DNA from: Lachnospiraceae bacterium A2
GTDB taxonomy: Bacteria > Bacillota > Clostridia > Lachnospirales > Lachnospiraceae
Length of the DNA stretch: 64,000 nucleotides
NCBI GenBank assembly: GCA_000403315.2
Contig: KE159636.1
Span: 2,854,233 to 2,918,232 of the forward strand
Direction of reading: 5' to 3'
The translations under genes were made by a program, and so were the position numbers. This document shows positions 17,055 to 28,060 of this stretch, piece after piece. The notes beneath the pieces were generated by a model. That model saw only the letters and a program-made list of their open reading frames with translations, made no database searches and had not been told where the DNA came from. Every line of letters begins with the position of its first letter. Within the stretch, counting starts at the first letter, position 1.

Positions 17055-18245
17055 TCAAGGAATATAGATGTAATTGCACTTCAAAACCTCGGAAACCATC
17101 CCATATTTATCTACAAGGATCAGGGAAAGGACATTATTCCCTTCCGGTATGCTGATTGGTTCTTCGTACTGGCTGGATTCCTTAGTGGGGGGCGTACCGT
17201 CCCATGTATAATAGGCCTTGCATCCTTCCGGCACGTTTACCGTAACTGCCTGCGGGCTGTAAAAGCTGCCGCCCGAAGGGGACACATAAGGGGTGGCCGG
17301 CTTCTGCAGCTTAATCAGGAACCGTTCTTCCGCTTCGTCCCCATATACGCCGAACTTATTGCAGGAAACGGCGCGGATGCGGATGCTTTTCCCTGGCTCT
17401 AAAGGAATTGGCCGCTGGTACCTTTCCCCTTTCCTTGGGTCGGATCCATCGGTAGTATAGTAAACCTCGCAGCCCTCCCCGCCAGAAAGCTCTACGGATA
17501 GTTCTTCTTCGTAATTCCCGCCCTCGGGATCAAATACAGGGGGTTCCGCCCGGTATTCCACAAGGAGCTTTTGGATTTCCTCATCCTCCGCTTCCCTGCT
17601 CATCTGTTCTAAAATCCCATATTCCTTCTGCCTTGCGTATACCTGGATCAGCAGCCCATAGGCTTCCTTTCTGTTCCCAGTCCCTTCTGCAAGCTCCTGT
17701 AACAGCGCCAATGCGCTGCTGTCCTGTTCTCGGAGAATGTAAAGCTTGGCTAAACGCATTTTTGCGTCCTCGCTGGTACTGTCAAGCTCCAGCGCCCGTT
17801 TTAAGCACTGTTCTGCTTTCCCATAATCCTTGCTTTCCTGATATTCTTCTGCTTTTTTGATCTGGTAATCATAAGAGTGGTCCTGGGCATAATGGACAAG
17901 GATGACAATTCCCGCCAGCAAAAGGATCAGGATGCCTACCATTACGAATGCCCAGACCGGCTTCTTCCGTTTCCCCTTGGCCTTCTGCCTGCCTGCGGGC
18001 GGCTGTTTTGCATTCTTTTTCCGGGGCGCCACCTGCTTCGCTTTTTGGGGCGTCCCCTGTTTTGCATTCTTTTTGGCTATTCCCTGCTTTGCTTTTTGTA
18101 GCGTCTGCTTTTTTTCTTTTAACAGGCCTTTCAGGAAATCTTCTTCCAGCAGGCTGTAGTCCGACACAATCTGGGCTTCTTTCCCGCAGACGGAACAGTA
18201 GACGCACCCTACTTTCAGTTCTGCCCCACAGTTTGCGCACCTCAT
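17055..18245 (-). CDS. Zinc-ribbon/TPR membrane protein with two chitobiase-like C-terminal repeats
   Basis: 396 residues. An N-terminal zinc ribbon (CANCGAEL and CSVCGKE, residues 3-21), a Lys/Gln-rich repetitive linker with repeated AKQ motifs (about 45-95), one membrane span (VWAFVMVGILILLLAGIVI), TPR-like helices (about 135-215), and two homologous beta-sandwich repeats with YYTTDGSDPR and YYTWDGTPPT (CHB_HEX_C type). The zinc ribbon should face the cytoplasm and the repeats the outside. Function unknown; a cell-envelope sensing or scaffolding role is plausible. Its ATG overlaps the folD stop by 4 bp. Confidence 0.75.
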   Translation of the reverse strand: MRCANCGAELKVGCVYCSVCGKEAQIVSDYSLLEEDFLKGLLKEKKQTLQKAKQGIAKKNAKQGTPQKAKQVAPRKKNAKQPPAGRQKAKGKRKKPVWAFVMVGILILLLAGIVILVHYAQDHSYDYQIKKAEEYQESKDYGKAEQCLKRALELDSTSEDAKMRLAKLYILREQDSSALALLQELAEGTGNRKEAYGLLIQVYARQKEYGILEQMSREAEDEEIQKLLVEYRAEPPVFDPEGGNYEEELSVELSGGEGCEVYYTTDGSDPRKGERYQRPIPLEPGKSIRIRAVSCNKFGVYGDEAEERFLIKLQKPATPYVSPSGGSFYSPQAVTVNVPEGCKAYYTWDGTPPTKESSQYEEPISIPEGNNVLSLILVDKYGMVSEVLKCNYIYIP

Positions 18246-19093
18246 CCTTCCCTGTCCCCTTCTATGCCCTGTACGCAGTTATGCATCAGCATTGCAATAG
18301 TCATGGGTCCTACACCGCCCGGGACTGGCGTAATAGCGGATGCAAGCTCCTTCACTTCGTCATATTTTACGTCGCCGCACAATTTATTGTTTTCATCCCG
18401 GTGGATGCCCACGTCAATGACAACCGCCCCTTCTTTGACATATTCCGCGCCGATAAACTGTGGTTTCCCAATAGCTACAATCAGGATGTCCGCCTGCCTG
18501 CAGAGCCCTTCTAAATCCTTAGTCTTAGAATGGGCAATAGTAACGGTAGCGTTTTCCCGGAGCATCAAAAGTGCCATGGGCTTCCCTACAATGTTGCTCC
18601 TGCCGATCACCACGCAGCGTTTCCCTTCCAGCCCGACGCCGGAACGTTTGAGGAGCTGTATAATCCCTGCCGGGGTGCAGGGCAAAAACCCCGGCTCCCC
18701 AATTGCCATAGCACCGACGCTCTGGGGATGGAACCCGTCTACGTCCTTCTCCGGGCGGATGGCCTTTATTACTTTATCCTCGCTGATATGGCCGGGAAGG
18801 GGAAGCTGCACCAAAATCCCCTTCACCTCCTGTTTCCCATTCAGTTCTTCTATCAGCTGCAGCAATTTTTCTTCTGCTGTGTCCTCCGGCAGCTCATATG
18901 CCAGGGAATCTATGCCAATGTAAGCGCAGGCATTTTTCTTATTCCGCACATACACGCTGGAGGCCGGGTCATTCCCTACCTGAATGACGGCAAGGGCGCC
19001 TGTTTTCCCTTCTGCCCGCAATTTTTCTGCTTTTACCTTTAATTCATCCTTAATCTGCTGGGAGATCTGTTTTCCATCTATGATTACTGCCAT
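18242..19093 (-). CDS. folD: Methylene-THF dehydrogenase/methenyl-THF cyclohydrolase
   Basis: 283 residues. Interconverts 5,10-methylene-, methenyl- and 10-formyl-THF using NADP. Signature sequences YVRNKKNAC (catalytic Lys), GILVQLPLP, KDVDGFHP, GRSNIVGKP and TPVPGGVGPMT are all intact. It follows fhs by 50 bp; together they form the THF one-carbon branch used in purine synthesis and acetogenic-type metabolism. Confidence 0.97.
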   Translation of the reverse strand: MAVIIDGKQISQQIKDELKVKAEKLRAEGKTGALAVIQVGNDPASSVYVRNKKNACAYIGIDSLAYELPEDTAEEKLLQLIEELNGKQEVKGILVQLPLPGHISEDKVIKAIRPEKDVDGFHPQSVGAMAIGEPGFLPCTPAGIIQLLKRSGVGLEGKRCVVIGRSNIVGKPMALLMLRENATVTIAHSKTKDLEGLCRQADILIVAIGKPQFIGAEYVKEGAVVIDVGIHRDENNKLCGDVKYDEVKELASAITPVPGGVGPMTIAMLMHNCVQGIEGDREG

Positions 19094-19143
19094 ATCTTTT
19101 CCTTTCTGTCCTGTAAGCTGCCCTTGCGCGTTCCTTCCCTGAA

Positions 19144-20814
19144 TTAGAACAGCCCTGTAATTACCCCGTCCTTATCCACGTCAATCTGGTATGCGGCCGG
19201 GGATTTCCCAAGCCCCGGCATTGTCATAATAGCCCCGGTAACTGCTACCACAAATCCTGCCCCGGCAGAAACGTATACTTCCCGGACATTTACCGTAAAC
19301 CCGGCAGGCCGCCCTAGCTTGGACTGGTCATCCGACAGGGAATACTGGGTCTTTGCCATGCAGACTGGGAAGTTCCCCATCCCCAGCCCTTCAATCCGCT
19401 TTAATTCCTTTAATGCGGCGGGCGCATAGGTTACGCCGTCTGCGCCGTAAATTTCCTTTGCTACGGTTTCAATTTTTTCCGTAAGGGAAAGGCTGTCTTC
19501 ATACAGGGGCTTGAACTGGCTTTCCTTGGTTTCCAAGGTTTCCAGCACTTTTTCCGCCAGGGCTATGCCGCCCTCCCCGCCTTTTTCCCAGACTTCGGAC
19601 AAGGCAAACTCGCATCCGTGCTCTTTGCAGAACCGCTCCACAAATTCCGTTTCCTGCCGGGTATCCGCCACAAAGGAATTCAGCGTCACCACAATCGGGA
19701 CATGGTATTTCTGTAAATTTTCAATGTGCTTTTCTAAGTTCACAATCCCTCTCCCAAGGGCTTCTAAATTTTCTTTGGAAAGCTCTGCCTTCGGCACACC
19801 GCCGTTATATTTCAGGGCGCGGACCGTTGCCACAAGGACCACTGCGTCCGGCTTAAGCCCTGCCATCCGGCACTTGATGTCCATAAACTTCTCTGCACCC
19901 AAATCTGCGCCGAACCCGGCTTCTGTCACCACATAATCCGCCAGCTTTAAGGCTGTCTTTGTGGCACGGACACTGTTGCACCCATGGGCAATATTAGCAA
20001 AAGGCCCCCCGTGGACAATAGCCGGAGTGTGCTCCAGGGTCTGGATTAAGTTCGGCTTTAATGCATCCTTCAGCAAAGCCGCCATAGCCCCGGTGGCTTT
20101 CAGGTCGCCGGCTGTCACTGGATTGCCCTCAAAATCATAGGCTACGATAATCCGGCCAAGCCTTTGCTTCAAGTCCTCCATATCCTCCGCAAGGCACAGG
20201 ACTGCCATAATCTCAGAGGCTACCGTAATCACAAAATGATCTTCCCTTACCATCCCATCCATCTTAGAGCCAAGGCCTACCACAATATTGCGGAGCACAC
20301 GGTCATTCATGTCCATGCATCGTTTCCACACGACCTGCCTTGGGTCGATCTGGAGGAGGTTCCCTTGCTGGATATGGTTGTCCAACAACGCTGCCAGCAA
20401 ATTATTGGCGGAGGTAATCGCATGGAAATCCCCGGTAAAATGCAGATTCAGGTCCTCCATTGGGACTACCTGTGCATAGCCGCCCCCGGCTGCCCCGCCC
20501 TTAATGCCAAAACACGGCCCAAGGGAAGGCTCCCTAAGGGCAAGGGCTGCCTTTTTCCCCAGCTTGCCAAAGGCCTGCCCCAGCCCGACGCTGGTGGTGG
20601 TTTTCCCTTCCCCTGCTGGGGTGGGGTTGATGGCGGTTACAAGGATCAATTTCCCATCCTTGTTGCCCTTTACCCGCTCCATCAGCCCATTGGACAGCTT
20701 TGCTTTGTACGTCCCATATAGCTCCAAATCATCTTCCCCAATCCCTAACTGTGCTGCTACTTCCTTAATGTGGAGCATTTCCGCTTCCTGTGCAATCTGG
20801 ATATCTGTTTTCAT
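19144..20814 (-). CDS. fhs: Formate-tetrahydrofolate ligase
   Basis: 556 residues, the standard length. ATP-dependent formation of 10-formyl-THF from formate. ATP-binding loop [33 protein letters not shown] and a [10 protein letters not shown]-terminus are present. ATG 20814 has AAAGGA 10 nt upstream; upstream codons to 20919 are not family sequence. A possible promoter TTGTAA-18 bp-TACATA lies at 20928-20899. Confidence 0.97.
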   Translation of the reverse strand: MKTDIQIAQEAEMLHIKEVAAQLGIGEDDLELYGTYKAKLSNGLMERVKGNKDGKLILVTAINPTPAGEGKTTTSVGLGQAFGKLGKKAALALREPSLGPCFGIKGGAAGGGYAQVVPMEDLNLHFTGDFHAITSANNLLAALLDNHIQQGNLLQIDPRQVVWKRCMDMNDRVLRNIVVGLGSKMDGMVREDHFVITVASEIMAVLCLAEDMEDLKQRLGRIIVAYDFEGNPVTAGDLKATGAMAALLKDALKPNLIQTLEHTPAIVHGGPFANIAHGCNSVRATKTALKLADYVVTEAGFGADLGAEKFMDIKCRMAGLKPDAVVLVATVRALKYNGGVPKAELSKENLEALGRGIVNLEKHIENLQKYHVPIVVTLNSFVADTRQETEFVERFCKEHGCEFALSEVWEKGGEGGIALAEKVLETLETKESQFKPLYEDSLSLTEKIETVAKEIYGADGVTYAPAALKELKRIEGLGMGNFPVCMAKTQYSLSDDQSKLGRPAGFTVNVREVYVSAGAGFVVAVTGAIMTMPGLGKSPAAYQIDVDKDGVITGLF

Positions 20815-20978
20815 TCTTAGCCATTCCTTTCTGGGCACATGCAGGCAGGGGCTTTTGGGCTGGCTGCCCATACTGCACCGTGCCATTTGCCTTTTCGTTA
20901 TGTACTTTAATACTACCACACTTTACAATTTTATCATAGATAAAATTTTTTTGAGCTCCCCATTTTGGCATCCTAATC

Positions 20979-23900
20979 TTATACATATTCTTCCACATAT
21001 GCTTCAAATTCTTCCAAAGACATAAGGATTTTTCTAGGCTTGGTGCCTTCCTCCGGCCCTACCACGCCAGCTTCCTCCAATTGGTCCATAATCCTTGCCG
21101 CACGGTTAAACCCTACTTTAAACATGCGCTGCAGCATTCCGATGGAGCCTTTTTCCTTCTCAATGACAAATTTCCCTGCTTCTACAAAGTAGGCGTCCCG
21201 CTCATTCCCGCCGCCTGCCCCAGAGCCGGGACCGGAAGAAGCAGACGCCATCTTAGCTTCAATTTCCGGGTTGTATACGGCTGTGCTCTGCTTTTTCAGG
21301 AAATCTACCACCGCTTCTACCTCCGGGTCAGAAACAAAAGGTCCCTGCACCCGCAAAGGCTTTTGGAATCCCTGCGGGTAAAAGAGCATATCCCCGTTCC
21401 CCAACAGCTTCTCCGCCCCGTTCATGTCCAGTATCGTCCTGGAATCCACGCCGGAAGATACGGAAAAGGCAATCCGGCTGGGCATATTCGCCTTAATAAG
21501 CCCTGTGATTACGTCCACGGAAGGCCGCTGGGTGGCAATAATTAAGTGGATGCCTGCCGCCCGGGCAAGCTGTGCAAGACGGCAGATTGCGTCCTCCACA
21601 TCCCCCGGCGCTACCATCATAAGGTCTGCCAGCTCGTCTACCACCACCACAATCTGAGGCATTTTCACAGGCTTTGTTTCATCCTCCACATGGGAAATGG
21701 CTGCAATTTTCTGGTTGTATCCCTTCAAATCACGCACCTGGCAGTCTGCAAATTTCTGGTAGCGGTCCATCATCTCCGCCACTGCCCAGTGGAGCGCCCC
21801 GGCTGCCTTCTTCGGGTCTGTTACCACTGGTATCAGAAGGTGGGGGATCCCATTATAAACGCTCAGTTCCACTACCTTCGGGTCAATCAGGATTAACTTC
21901 ACGTTTTCCGGGTCTGCTTTATATAGGATGCTCATGATAATGGTGTTAATACATACAGATTTCCCAGAACCGGTAGCCCCTGCAATCAGGAGGTGGGGCA
22001 TCTTGGCAATATCTGCCACCACCGGCTGCCCGCCAATATCCTTCCCTGCCGTAAAGCAGATACTGGAAGCATGGCTTTGGAACTCCCTCGTTTCTATCAT
22101 ATCCCGGAACCGCACCATCACATTCTCTTTGTTGGGGACTTCAATGCCCACGGCTGCTTTCCCTGGGATTGGGGCTTCTATACGGATATCCGCCGCCGCA
22201 AGGTTCAGCTTGATATCGTCTGCAAGGTTTACAATTTTGCTGACTTTGACACCCATCTCTGGCTGCATTTCGTAGCGGGTCACACTTGGGCCGCAGCTTA
22301 CGTCGGTAATGGTAACATTGACGCCAAAATTTTTCAGGGTCTGCTGTAACTTAATCGCTGTTTCCTGCAAATGGATTTTGGAATCCCCCTGGGCGTTGTT
22401 TCCTTTTTTAAGCAGGGAAACAGGAGGGAATACATGCGGCTTCTTAGGCTCCGGCGCTGGGCGCTGGGCTGGCTGGGCAGATGCCTGGCCCTGGGCTGCC
22501 GCCCGGTTCCCTGCCCCCTGGGAGGTTGCTATACCTGCAGGAAGCCCCGCTGGCTCCCGGTTCCCTTGCGGGGAAGGCAATCCTGCCCCTTCTGCAGGCT
22601 CTTTTGCCCCGCCTGCCGCCGGGGGCGTTTCCGCTGCATGTTCCAAAAGCCCTTCCGGCTGGGAAACCCTTTCTGGCCCCACATCCTCCAACATGGGGGA
22701 AGCCCCCGCTATGCCCTCTGGCTGGGAAACCTCAGCAGCTCCCCTATCTTCCGGTACCAAGGGCAATCCCTCTGCCACCGGCGCAAGATCCGGTTCCCCT
22801 GCCGCCCCGGCAATAATGGCAGATTCCAGCCCCGTAAAAGCAGCCCCGGCAAAGCCCTGGGAGCCATCTTCCCCTGCCGTCCCAGCCATGCCGGAAGGCT
22901 CGGAATGGATAACCACCGGCTCCTCCCTGGTAAGGAGCCTTTCCGTTTCCGGTTTCCAAAGTTCCTCCGCGCCTTCCTCCCCAAAAGGAAGCCCAGCGCT
23001 TATCCTGCTTTTCCTTGGGCTTTTCCGCACTTTTTCCACAACTACTGGCTCTGAAAAAATCCCCTCTGCCCCGCTTGGCTCCGGGAACACTCCCTGCGGC
23101 TGGTACTCCGGCCCGGAAGAAACATCCTCAGGAACGCTTTCCGGTTCCTGTCCCCCGGAAAAAATATCCTGCTGAGGAATTTCTGGTTCCTGTTTTCTCG
23201 AAAAAACCCCCTGTGTGACACTGCTCCCTTCCCCTGCTTTTGAAAAAATTCCCTGCATGGGATAATCCAGTTCTTCTTCCCCGGAAAATCCCCCCGGCTG
23301 CGGGGTATGGACATCTCCCATCCCATGCACCGCTTTCCGGGACGCCTTTTTCCCTGCCCGGGCAGGCATTTCCACCACGGAGCTGGAGGAAACGCCCTCC
23401 CGGAACGTCCAGCCGGTAATATTCCCCACTGCGCTCTTTTGGATTTCTTCTTTCCCTACAGACAGCTTTTCCCGCAGTTCTTTGGAAAGGGCTTCCGTTT
23501 CTTTGGGCAGCTTCAATTCGCTGATATTGTCCGAACGCCTTGCAGAAGCTGGCAGGATCCTTGTGTCCAGCGCAACCCCTTCCGCTTTCCTGTCAATCCT
23601 GCGCTGCACCTCCTGTTCCTCCCGCCGCAGCTCCCTTTCCTCCCTGCGCCTTACAGCATCCTCCCTTGCGGAATCGTACATCCTCCGGCTTCCCCGCTTT
23701 ACGCCGCCAAGGAAGGAACGCTCCGTTAACAGGACTAAGGAAATAATCAGGGCAATAATGTCCACCACATACGCCCCCACTTTCCCAATTGACGGACAGA
23801 GGAGCGATGCAAAAATCCCCCCCAGCGCCCCGCCGCCGCTTTTATGCTCCGCTGCATACTGGAAAGATTTTGTTATGCCGTATTCCGAAGAATCCCCTGC

Positions 23901-24266
23901 CACAAGCTCCAGAAACAGGCAGAAGAATACCACAAATACCACGCCTGCCACTATTTTCAACATGGCGGCGCGGTTCTCCCGGTTGGACACAAAAAAAGCT
24001 GCCCCCACAAAAAAGCAAACCGGAAACAGATATGCCATCAACCCAAATATCCCAAAACAGAACCCGCTGACTTTCGCCCCCACGAAACCGCCAATCCCAA
24101 AATTACTGATAAACAGGACAATGCAGGCTGCCAGTATAACCAAAAGGGCAACCTCGCTCCCAAAGGATACCTCCGGGCTGCCCGCAGCCGTGCCATTCCT
24201 TGCCCCTGCGCCGCCCCTTCCTTCTGTATTTTTCCCTCTCGCTGCATTTTTTGGTTTTGATGCCAT
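20979..24266 (-). CDS. ftsK: FtsK/SpoIIIE DNA translocase
   Basis: 1095 residues. Pumps chromosomal DNA through the closing septum. Four N-terminal membrane spans (about 35-190), a very long Pro/Glu/Gly-rich linker (about 240-610) with repeated QGVFS and QEPE phrases, the RecA-like motor (Walker [11 protein letters not shown], Walker [12 protein letters not shown]), and the C-terminal gamma winged helix ([26 protein letters not shown]) that reads KOPS/SRS. ATG 24266 follows GGGAGG. The linker is longer than in B. subtilis SpoIIIE and repetitive; it is probably disordered. Confidence 0.95.
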   Translation of the reverse strand: MASKPKNAARGKNTEGRGGAGARNGTAAGSPEVSFGSEVALLVILAACIVLFISNFGIGGFVGAKVSGFCFGIFGLMAYLFPVCFFVGAAFFVSNRENRAAMLKIVAGVVFVVFFCLFLELVAGDSSEYGITKSFQYAAEHKSGGGALGGIFASLLCPSIGKVGAYVVDIIALIISLVLLTERSFLGGVKRGSRRMYDSAREDAVRRREERELRREEQEVQRRIDRKAEGVALDTRILPASARRSDNISELKLPKETEALSKELREKLSVGKEEIQKSAVGNITGWTFREGVSSSSVVEMPARAGKKASRKAVHGMGDVHTPQPGGFSGEEELDYPMQGIFSKAGEGSSVTQGVFSRKQEPEIPQQDIFSGGQEPESVPEDVSSGPEYQPQGVFPEPSGAEGIFSEPVVVEKVRKSPRKSRISAGLPFGEEGAEELWKPETERLLTREEPVVIHSEPSGMAGTAGEDGSQGFAGAAFTGLESAIIAGAAGEPDLAPVAEGLPLVPEDRGAAEVSQPEGIAGASPMLEDVGPERVSQPEGLLEHAAETPPAAGGAKEPAEGAGLPSPQGNREPAGLPAGIATSQGAGNRAAAQGQASAQPAQRPAPEPKKPHVFPPVSLLKKGNNAQGDSKIHLQETAIKLQQTLKNFGVNVTITDVSCGPSVTRYEMQPEMGVKVSKIVNLADDIKLNLAAADIRIEAPIPGKAAVGIEVPNKENVMVRFRDMIETREFQSHASSICFTAGKDIGGQPVVADIAKMPHLLIAGATGSGKSVCINTIIMSILYKADPENVKLILIDPKVVELSVYNGIPHLLIPVVTDPKKAAGALHWAVAEMMDRYQKFADCQVRDLKGYNQKIAAISHVEDETKPVKMPQIVVVVDELADLMMVAPGDVEDAICRLAQLARAAGIHLIIATQRPSVDVITGLIKANMPSRIAFSVSSGVDSRTILDMNGAEKLLGNGDMLFYPQGFQKPLRVQGPFVSDPEVEAVVDFLKKQSTAVYNPEIEAKMASASSGPGSGAGGGNERDAYFVEAGKFVIEKEKGSIGMLQRMFKVGFNRAARIMDQLEEAGVVGPEEGTKPRKILMSLEEFEAYVEEYV

Positions 24267-24394
24267 ATGACTTCCTCCCAAATTGTCGTTCATTTGTGCA
24301 AACCATGCCAAACCATTCCCCTGCTTTGGCACATTATTTATAGTTTATCACATAACGCCCAAAATGTCATCCTTACTTTTTTGGGTTTCCCGCC

Positions 24395-25219
24395 CTATTT
24401 GGTACTGCTGTACTCCTCATAGATTTTATTGAATTCCGCGCATACCAATAAAATATAGCTGCCCAGGTAAAGCCACATCATCACAAGGATAATGGTAGTC
24501 AGGCTGCCATACATGGAAAACCCGTTGAAATAATCCACATACACCGATATCCCAAAAGACAGCAAAGACCAGCCCACCGCGCTCAGAATGCTGCCGGGGA
24601 GCTGATTCTTAAATCCCGACCTCCGGTTCGGGAGCATTTTAAAGACCATCAGGAAAAATACCATCAGCATTGCCATCAGGATCAGGGAACGGCACCTTAA
24701 GATCCCCTGGGTAATGTCTGACACAATGGGGATATAGGTTACAATCAGGTTCTGCAAGCTGTTCCCGAACACCATCAGCGTAAGGGAAACCACAATCGCC
24801 ACCACCAGCATCAGGGTATAAAGGACGGCGCGGAACCGCAGGAAAATCCAGTTCCGCGTTTCCTCAATATCGTACACGCTGTTCAGCCCGTCCGTTAAGC
24901 ACTGGATTCCCTTGGCCGCAGACCAAAGGGCAATCACGGCGGACACCGGCACAATCCCCACGGAATTATTGTATACCTCGTTGATAATCCCAATTAGGAA
25001 AGGGGAAATGTATTCCGGCATCAAGCGGTTAATGATTTCCATTACCATGCTCTTTGTCACTGGGGTGTATTGTATCAGGGAGATAAACAGCATGGCGAAA
25101 GGAATCAGCGACATCACAATGAAAAACGCCGACTGCGCCGCATAGGCCTTGATATTGTCCCTCCTGCACTCCGCCATAAAGGCTTTCATCCCAGCTATTA
25201 TTTTCCAAACCATAATCAT
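24395..25219 (-). CDS. yihY: YihY/BrkB family membrane protein
   Basis: 274 residues with about six membrane spans. Recognised by the N-terminal AAQSAFFIVMSLIPF segment, the PVSAVIALWSAAKGIQCLTDGLNSVYD region and the GWSLLSFGISVYVDYF stretch. The family was once called ribonuclease BN, but that activity belongs to another protein; it is an inner-membrane protein of unsettled function. ATGA overlap with the spoIID stop (25216-25219) implies translational coupling. Confidence 0.9.
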   Translation of the reverse strand: MIMVWKIIAGMKAFMAECRRDNIKAYAAQSAFFIVMSLIPFAMLFISLIQYTPVTKSMVMEIINRLMPEYISPFLIGIINEVYNNSVGIVPVSAVIALWSAAKGIQCLTDGLNSVYDIEETRNWIFLRFRAVLYTLMLVVAIVVSLTLMVFGNSLQNLIVTYIPIVSDITQGILRCRSLILMAMLMVFFLMVFKMLPNRRSGFKNQLPGSILSAVGWSLLSFGISVYVDYFNGFSMYGSLTTIILVMMWLYLGSYILLVCAEFNKIYEEYSSTK

Positions 25220-27477
25220 TCCTCATTATATATGTTTTCTATCGTGATATCCTGGTAAAATTTCATCAGTATCTCCGTGTACTTCATCCCGGCTTTTGCC
25301 ATCCCGTTCGCCCCATTCTGGCTCATGCCAATGCCATGTCCATAGCCGCCCCCCTGCAGCACATAGTTTTTTTTGGAAGGGGTAACTGCAAAGTAAGCGC
25401 TGGGCAGAAGCTCCATCCCAATGGGCTCCCCGTTCTTATCCTCCAGTTTTTTTGCAGCGGCGCCAAGCACGTAGCGGATATTGTATTCCGTCAGCAGGTC
25501 CACCGAGCCTTTTTCACAGGAAATGCAGAGCCTGCGGACGCCGCCCCCAGCCCCGCGTTCCCCAACGGAAATTCCCGTTACGGAACCAAGCCCTGCCAAA
25601 TCTGCAGATGTGCCCCCGGAACCGTCCTCCTTATAAATCTGGACGTTTGCGGCATTTGCTTCGGCACGGGCTGCAATGGCATTTTTGATGGCGTCTGACT
25701 GTTTCGAAACGTCTACCTTTGCTTTCCACCGGAAATAGGGGCTTTCGCTGTCGAAAGAGGGCGCTTCCTGGTCTGCAATAAAAGACGCGAAATTTTCCTC
25801 GGTGGAAATATCCGCCCCATCCTGCGGTGCAAGGCAAATCCCCTGCAGATACCCATATTTTTCCTCCCCATCAATGTTCCAAAGCCCCATATCCCCAGTA
25901 TAGCCGCAGGAGGTGGAAAAGAAATAGGCCTCTGCTACTTCCCCCTGATATTTGATGACTTCCCCCACGGTATCGTCCACCGCAAGGTTGGTCTGCTCCG
26001 TTTCCCCTTGCTTATTATACACCTGATAGCTGGTACTGTCATCCACATGGGCCCCCAATTCAGCATAGGCCCCACGCATTAACTGGATACAGGCATAGCT
26101 CCTTGCGCAGACCGCCTGGACGCAAAGGGCATCCCTCTCATAGGAGGAAGGCATTTCACTGGGCACGACCCCGTAAAGATACTGTTCCAGGGACAGCTCA
26201 TTTACCACCCCGTACCCTTCCGGGTATTTCCGTATTTCCATAGTCCCCCGGTAGCCCAAAGAAGCATGGCCGCCGTTCCCATCAGAAAAATAGATTCTCC
26301 CATCCCCGTCTTCCAGCGAAATTTTTACGTAGCCTGCGCCTTCCTTCAAAATATCTGCTGCTTTCAGGGGCTGGTTTGCCTTAAGGGGCTCCGACTGTTC
26401 CCCAACTGTCACCGTGCCGTCTGCATCTGCCACAAAAACAGGTCCTTCATGGTATGGCGTCCCAGCTTCGTTCAGGAGAAGCACCCGGATGACCTCAATG
26501 GACGCAGGTTCCTTTAAAATAATCCCGCAGACCTGCTTTTCTGCTACCACAAAATCTGCCTGCAGGTTCCCTATCACAAGCTTTGACTTATCCAGTTCCT
26601 CTACTGTCCCATAAGTCTTATATATTTTCAACGGCCCACTGTATGGAAGCATCCCATAGCCGGAAATTTCAATCTGTTCTTCGTTAAAGCTTAAGACCTT
26701 CCCAGAAATCAGGTCTTCTTTTTTATAAATGGCAGAAACCTTCCGGTCTGTCCACACAATGTCGCATACGGTATCCGTAATCTGATCTCTCAGCCCTGCA
26801 ATATCCAACTGGATTTTCTGGCGTTCATATAGGACCTCTGCCTTCCCATCCCTGGCAGAATGGACAAAGACATTTTCCAGTGTCAGGCTTTCCTTATATT
26901 CACTGCTGACCCCAATAATCCGGTTTCCCTTCACGTAGACCTGGTACATGTCATAAGAATGGAAATAATCCAGCCCTTCCGGGAACTCATAATAGCCCTT
27001 CTGGGTAAGCTGCCGCAGCCCCTTCCCTTCCCCGGCTTCTTCCGGCTCCCCGGTGAGGAATACCAGCTGCTCCACCGCAACGCTCCCCTCCACGTCCAGC
27101 AAATCCAAAACCTGCTGGTAGATTTGGTCCCACTCTGGGCGGGGCACATTGCTCCACGGCAGTTTTGCCGAATAAGTAACATATTCCTGAACGGAAAGCT
27201 GCCCCAGCAATTTTTCCAGTTTCCCATACGTCAGTTTCCCATTCAGGTTTTTCCCGGAATTCAGCTCTTTCAGCTTCTCCTTCCATTCTTCTTCCCCATA
27301 ATATGTAAAGCTCAGTTGGGAAGGCAGCTCTGCCATTGCCACATAACGGTCGCTGTATTCCTGGGTTCCCCAATCTTCCATAACAGCCCTAAGCATCAAA
27401 CAGGCCAGGACCAGCACGGATACCGCCAATGCCGCCGCCATATACTTCTTCCTTTTCCCTGAATCTCTCTTTCCCAT
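25216..27477 (-). CDS. SpoIID/LytB-domain protein, membrane-anchored
   Basis: 753 residues. One N-terminal signal anchor (YMAAALAVSVLVLACLML), a long unique region (40-405), then the SpoIID/LytB amidase-associated domain (ELSLEQYLYGVVPSEMPSS, ALCVQAVCARSYAC, FFSTSCGYT) ending in GYGHGIGMSQNGANGMA. SpoIID proteins are lytic transglycosylases acting on denuded glycan during engulfment. This one is about twice the length of SpoIID, so it may be a vegetative or divergent paralogue rather than SpoIID itself. ATG 27477 follows CAGGAG. Confidence 0.85.
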   Translation of the reverse strand: MGKRDSGKRKKYMAAALAVSVLVLACLMLRAVMEDWGTQEYSDRYVAMAELPSQLSFTYYGEEEWKEKLKELNSGKNLNGKLTYGKLEKLLGQLSVQEYVTYSAKLPWSNVPRPEWDQIYQQVLDLLDVEGSVAVEQLVFLTGEPEEAGEGKGLRQLTQKGYYEFPEGLDYFHSYDMYQVYVKGNRIIGVSSEYKESLTLENVFVHSARDGKAEVLYERQKIQLDIAGLRDQITDTVCDIVWTDRKVSAIYKKEDLISGKVLSFNEEQIEISGYGMLPYSGPLKIYKTYGTVEELDKSKLVIGNLQADFVVAEKQVCGIILKEPASIEVIRVLLLNEAGTPYHEGPVFVADADGTVTVGEQSEPLKANQPLKAADILKEGAGYVKISLEDGDGRIYFSDGNGGHASLGYRGTMEIRKYPEGYGVVNELSLEQYLYGVVPSEMPSSYERDALCVQAVCARSYACIQLMRGAYAELGAHVDDSTSYQVYNKQGETEQTNLAVDDTVGEVIKYQGEVAEAYFFSTSCGYTGDMGLWNIDGEEKYGYLQGICLAPQDGADISTEENFASFIADQEAPSFDSESPYFRWKAKVDVSKQSDAIKNAIAARAEANAANVQIYKEDGSGGTSADLAGLGSVTGISVGERGAGGGVRRLCISCEKGSVDLLTEYNIRYVLGAAAKKLEDKNGEPIGMELLPSAYFAVTPSKKNYVLQGGGYGHGIGMSQNGANGMAKAGMKYTEILMKFYQDITIENIYNEE

Positions 27478-27550
27478 GCACGACTCCTGCCCTTTTTTAT
27501 TTTTTTCCAGAACACGCCTGAAATTTCAGGCATGCCCTGGCTCCAATATG

Positions 27551-27583
27551 CGAAAAGGCTGCCTTTCTTCAAAGCAGCCTTTC
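27551..27583 (-). terminator. Intrinsic terminator upstream of spoIID
   Basis: AAGGCTGC (27581-27574) pairs with GCAGCC (27562-27557) and continues into CTTTTCGC; loop about 11 nt. It probably ends the 6S RNA transcription unit. Just upstream, the phrase TACAGAAGA recurs three times. Confidence 0.6.
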
Positions 27584-27734
27584 CTCATTTGTACTTATCT
27601 TCTGTACCTTAGGAATCTTCTGTAAGCCTATTTCTTCTGTACTCCATATCCTTCGTACTTCTTTCTATCTCTTTTGAAACTTATGCGCGTTTGGCTTTTG
27701 TAAAATCTTTTGTATCTCTCTGTTACTTTCTCTC

Positions 27735-27930
27735 TGGAAAGTATCCCAAAATGCCGTTTCCTGCAATTTTGACTCCTAGCCAAAGCCAGGTGGGTAACCG
27801 CAACCTTTCTTCTGCCTTCCGCTGCATAAATGGCGGCCTGACATCCAATCGGCAATATAGGAATCCCATTAAAGTAAATGTAGGTTCAAAATAGCAGGGT
27901 ATCGAACACCCCAGGAATACTTTAACCCAT
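27735..27930 (-). ncRNA. ssrS: 6S RNA
   Basis: About 195 nt. The 5' AAAGTATTCC pairs with 3' GGGATACTTT (closing stem); GGGGTGTT pairs with GGCATTTT through G-U pairs. A central bubble carries TTGAACC, and a distal arm pairs GATTCCTA with TAGGAGTC and GTCAGG with CCTGGC. Conserved phrases GGTGTTCG, TTGAACCTAC and GGATGTCAGGCC agree with clostridial 6S RNAs as I remember them. 6S RNA mimics an open promoter and sequesters RNA polymerase in stationary phase. An open frame across it (27628-27855) lacks a start and is rejected. Confidence 0.8.
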
Positions 27931-27935
27931 AAATG

Positions 27936-27964
27936 ATTATACCTTATTATGCCCAGATTCGCAA
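27936..27964 (-). promoter_or_regulatory. 6S RNA promoter
   Basis: TTGCGA (27964-27959), 17-bp spacer, TATAAT (27941-27936), placing the start at about 27929, the 5' end of the closing stem. Confidence 0.75.
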
Positions 27965-28060
27965 CTAAAAATTAATGTTAATTCTTACACTTCTTCCAAT
28001 TCAGGGAAATCATCCGGTCCATCCTTATTTTTCTGGATGAAACCCTTTTCAAAAATTACT

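Noticed and set aside
22309-23175. Plus-strand open frame rich in Pro/Ser/Gly opposite the FtsK linker
   Set aside because: Composition mirrors the repetitive linker on the other strand; no start signal.
27628-27855. 75-codon minus-strand open frame
   Set aside because: Starts with TTG and no ribosome site, and lies within the 6S RNA structure.
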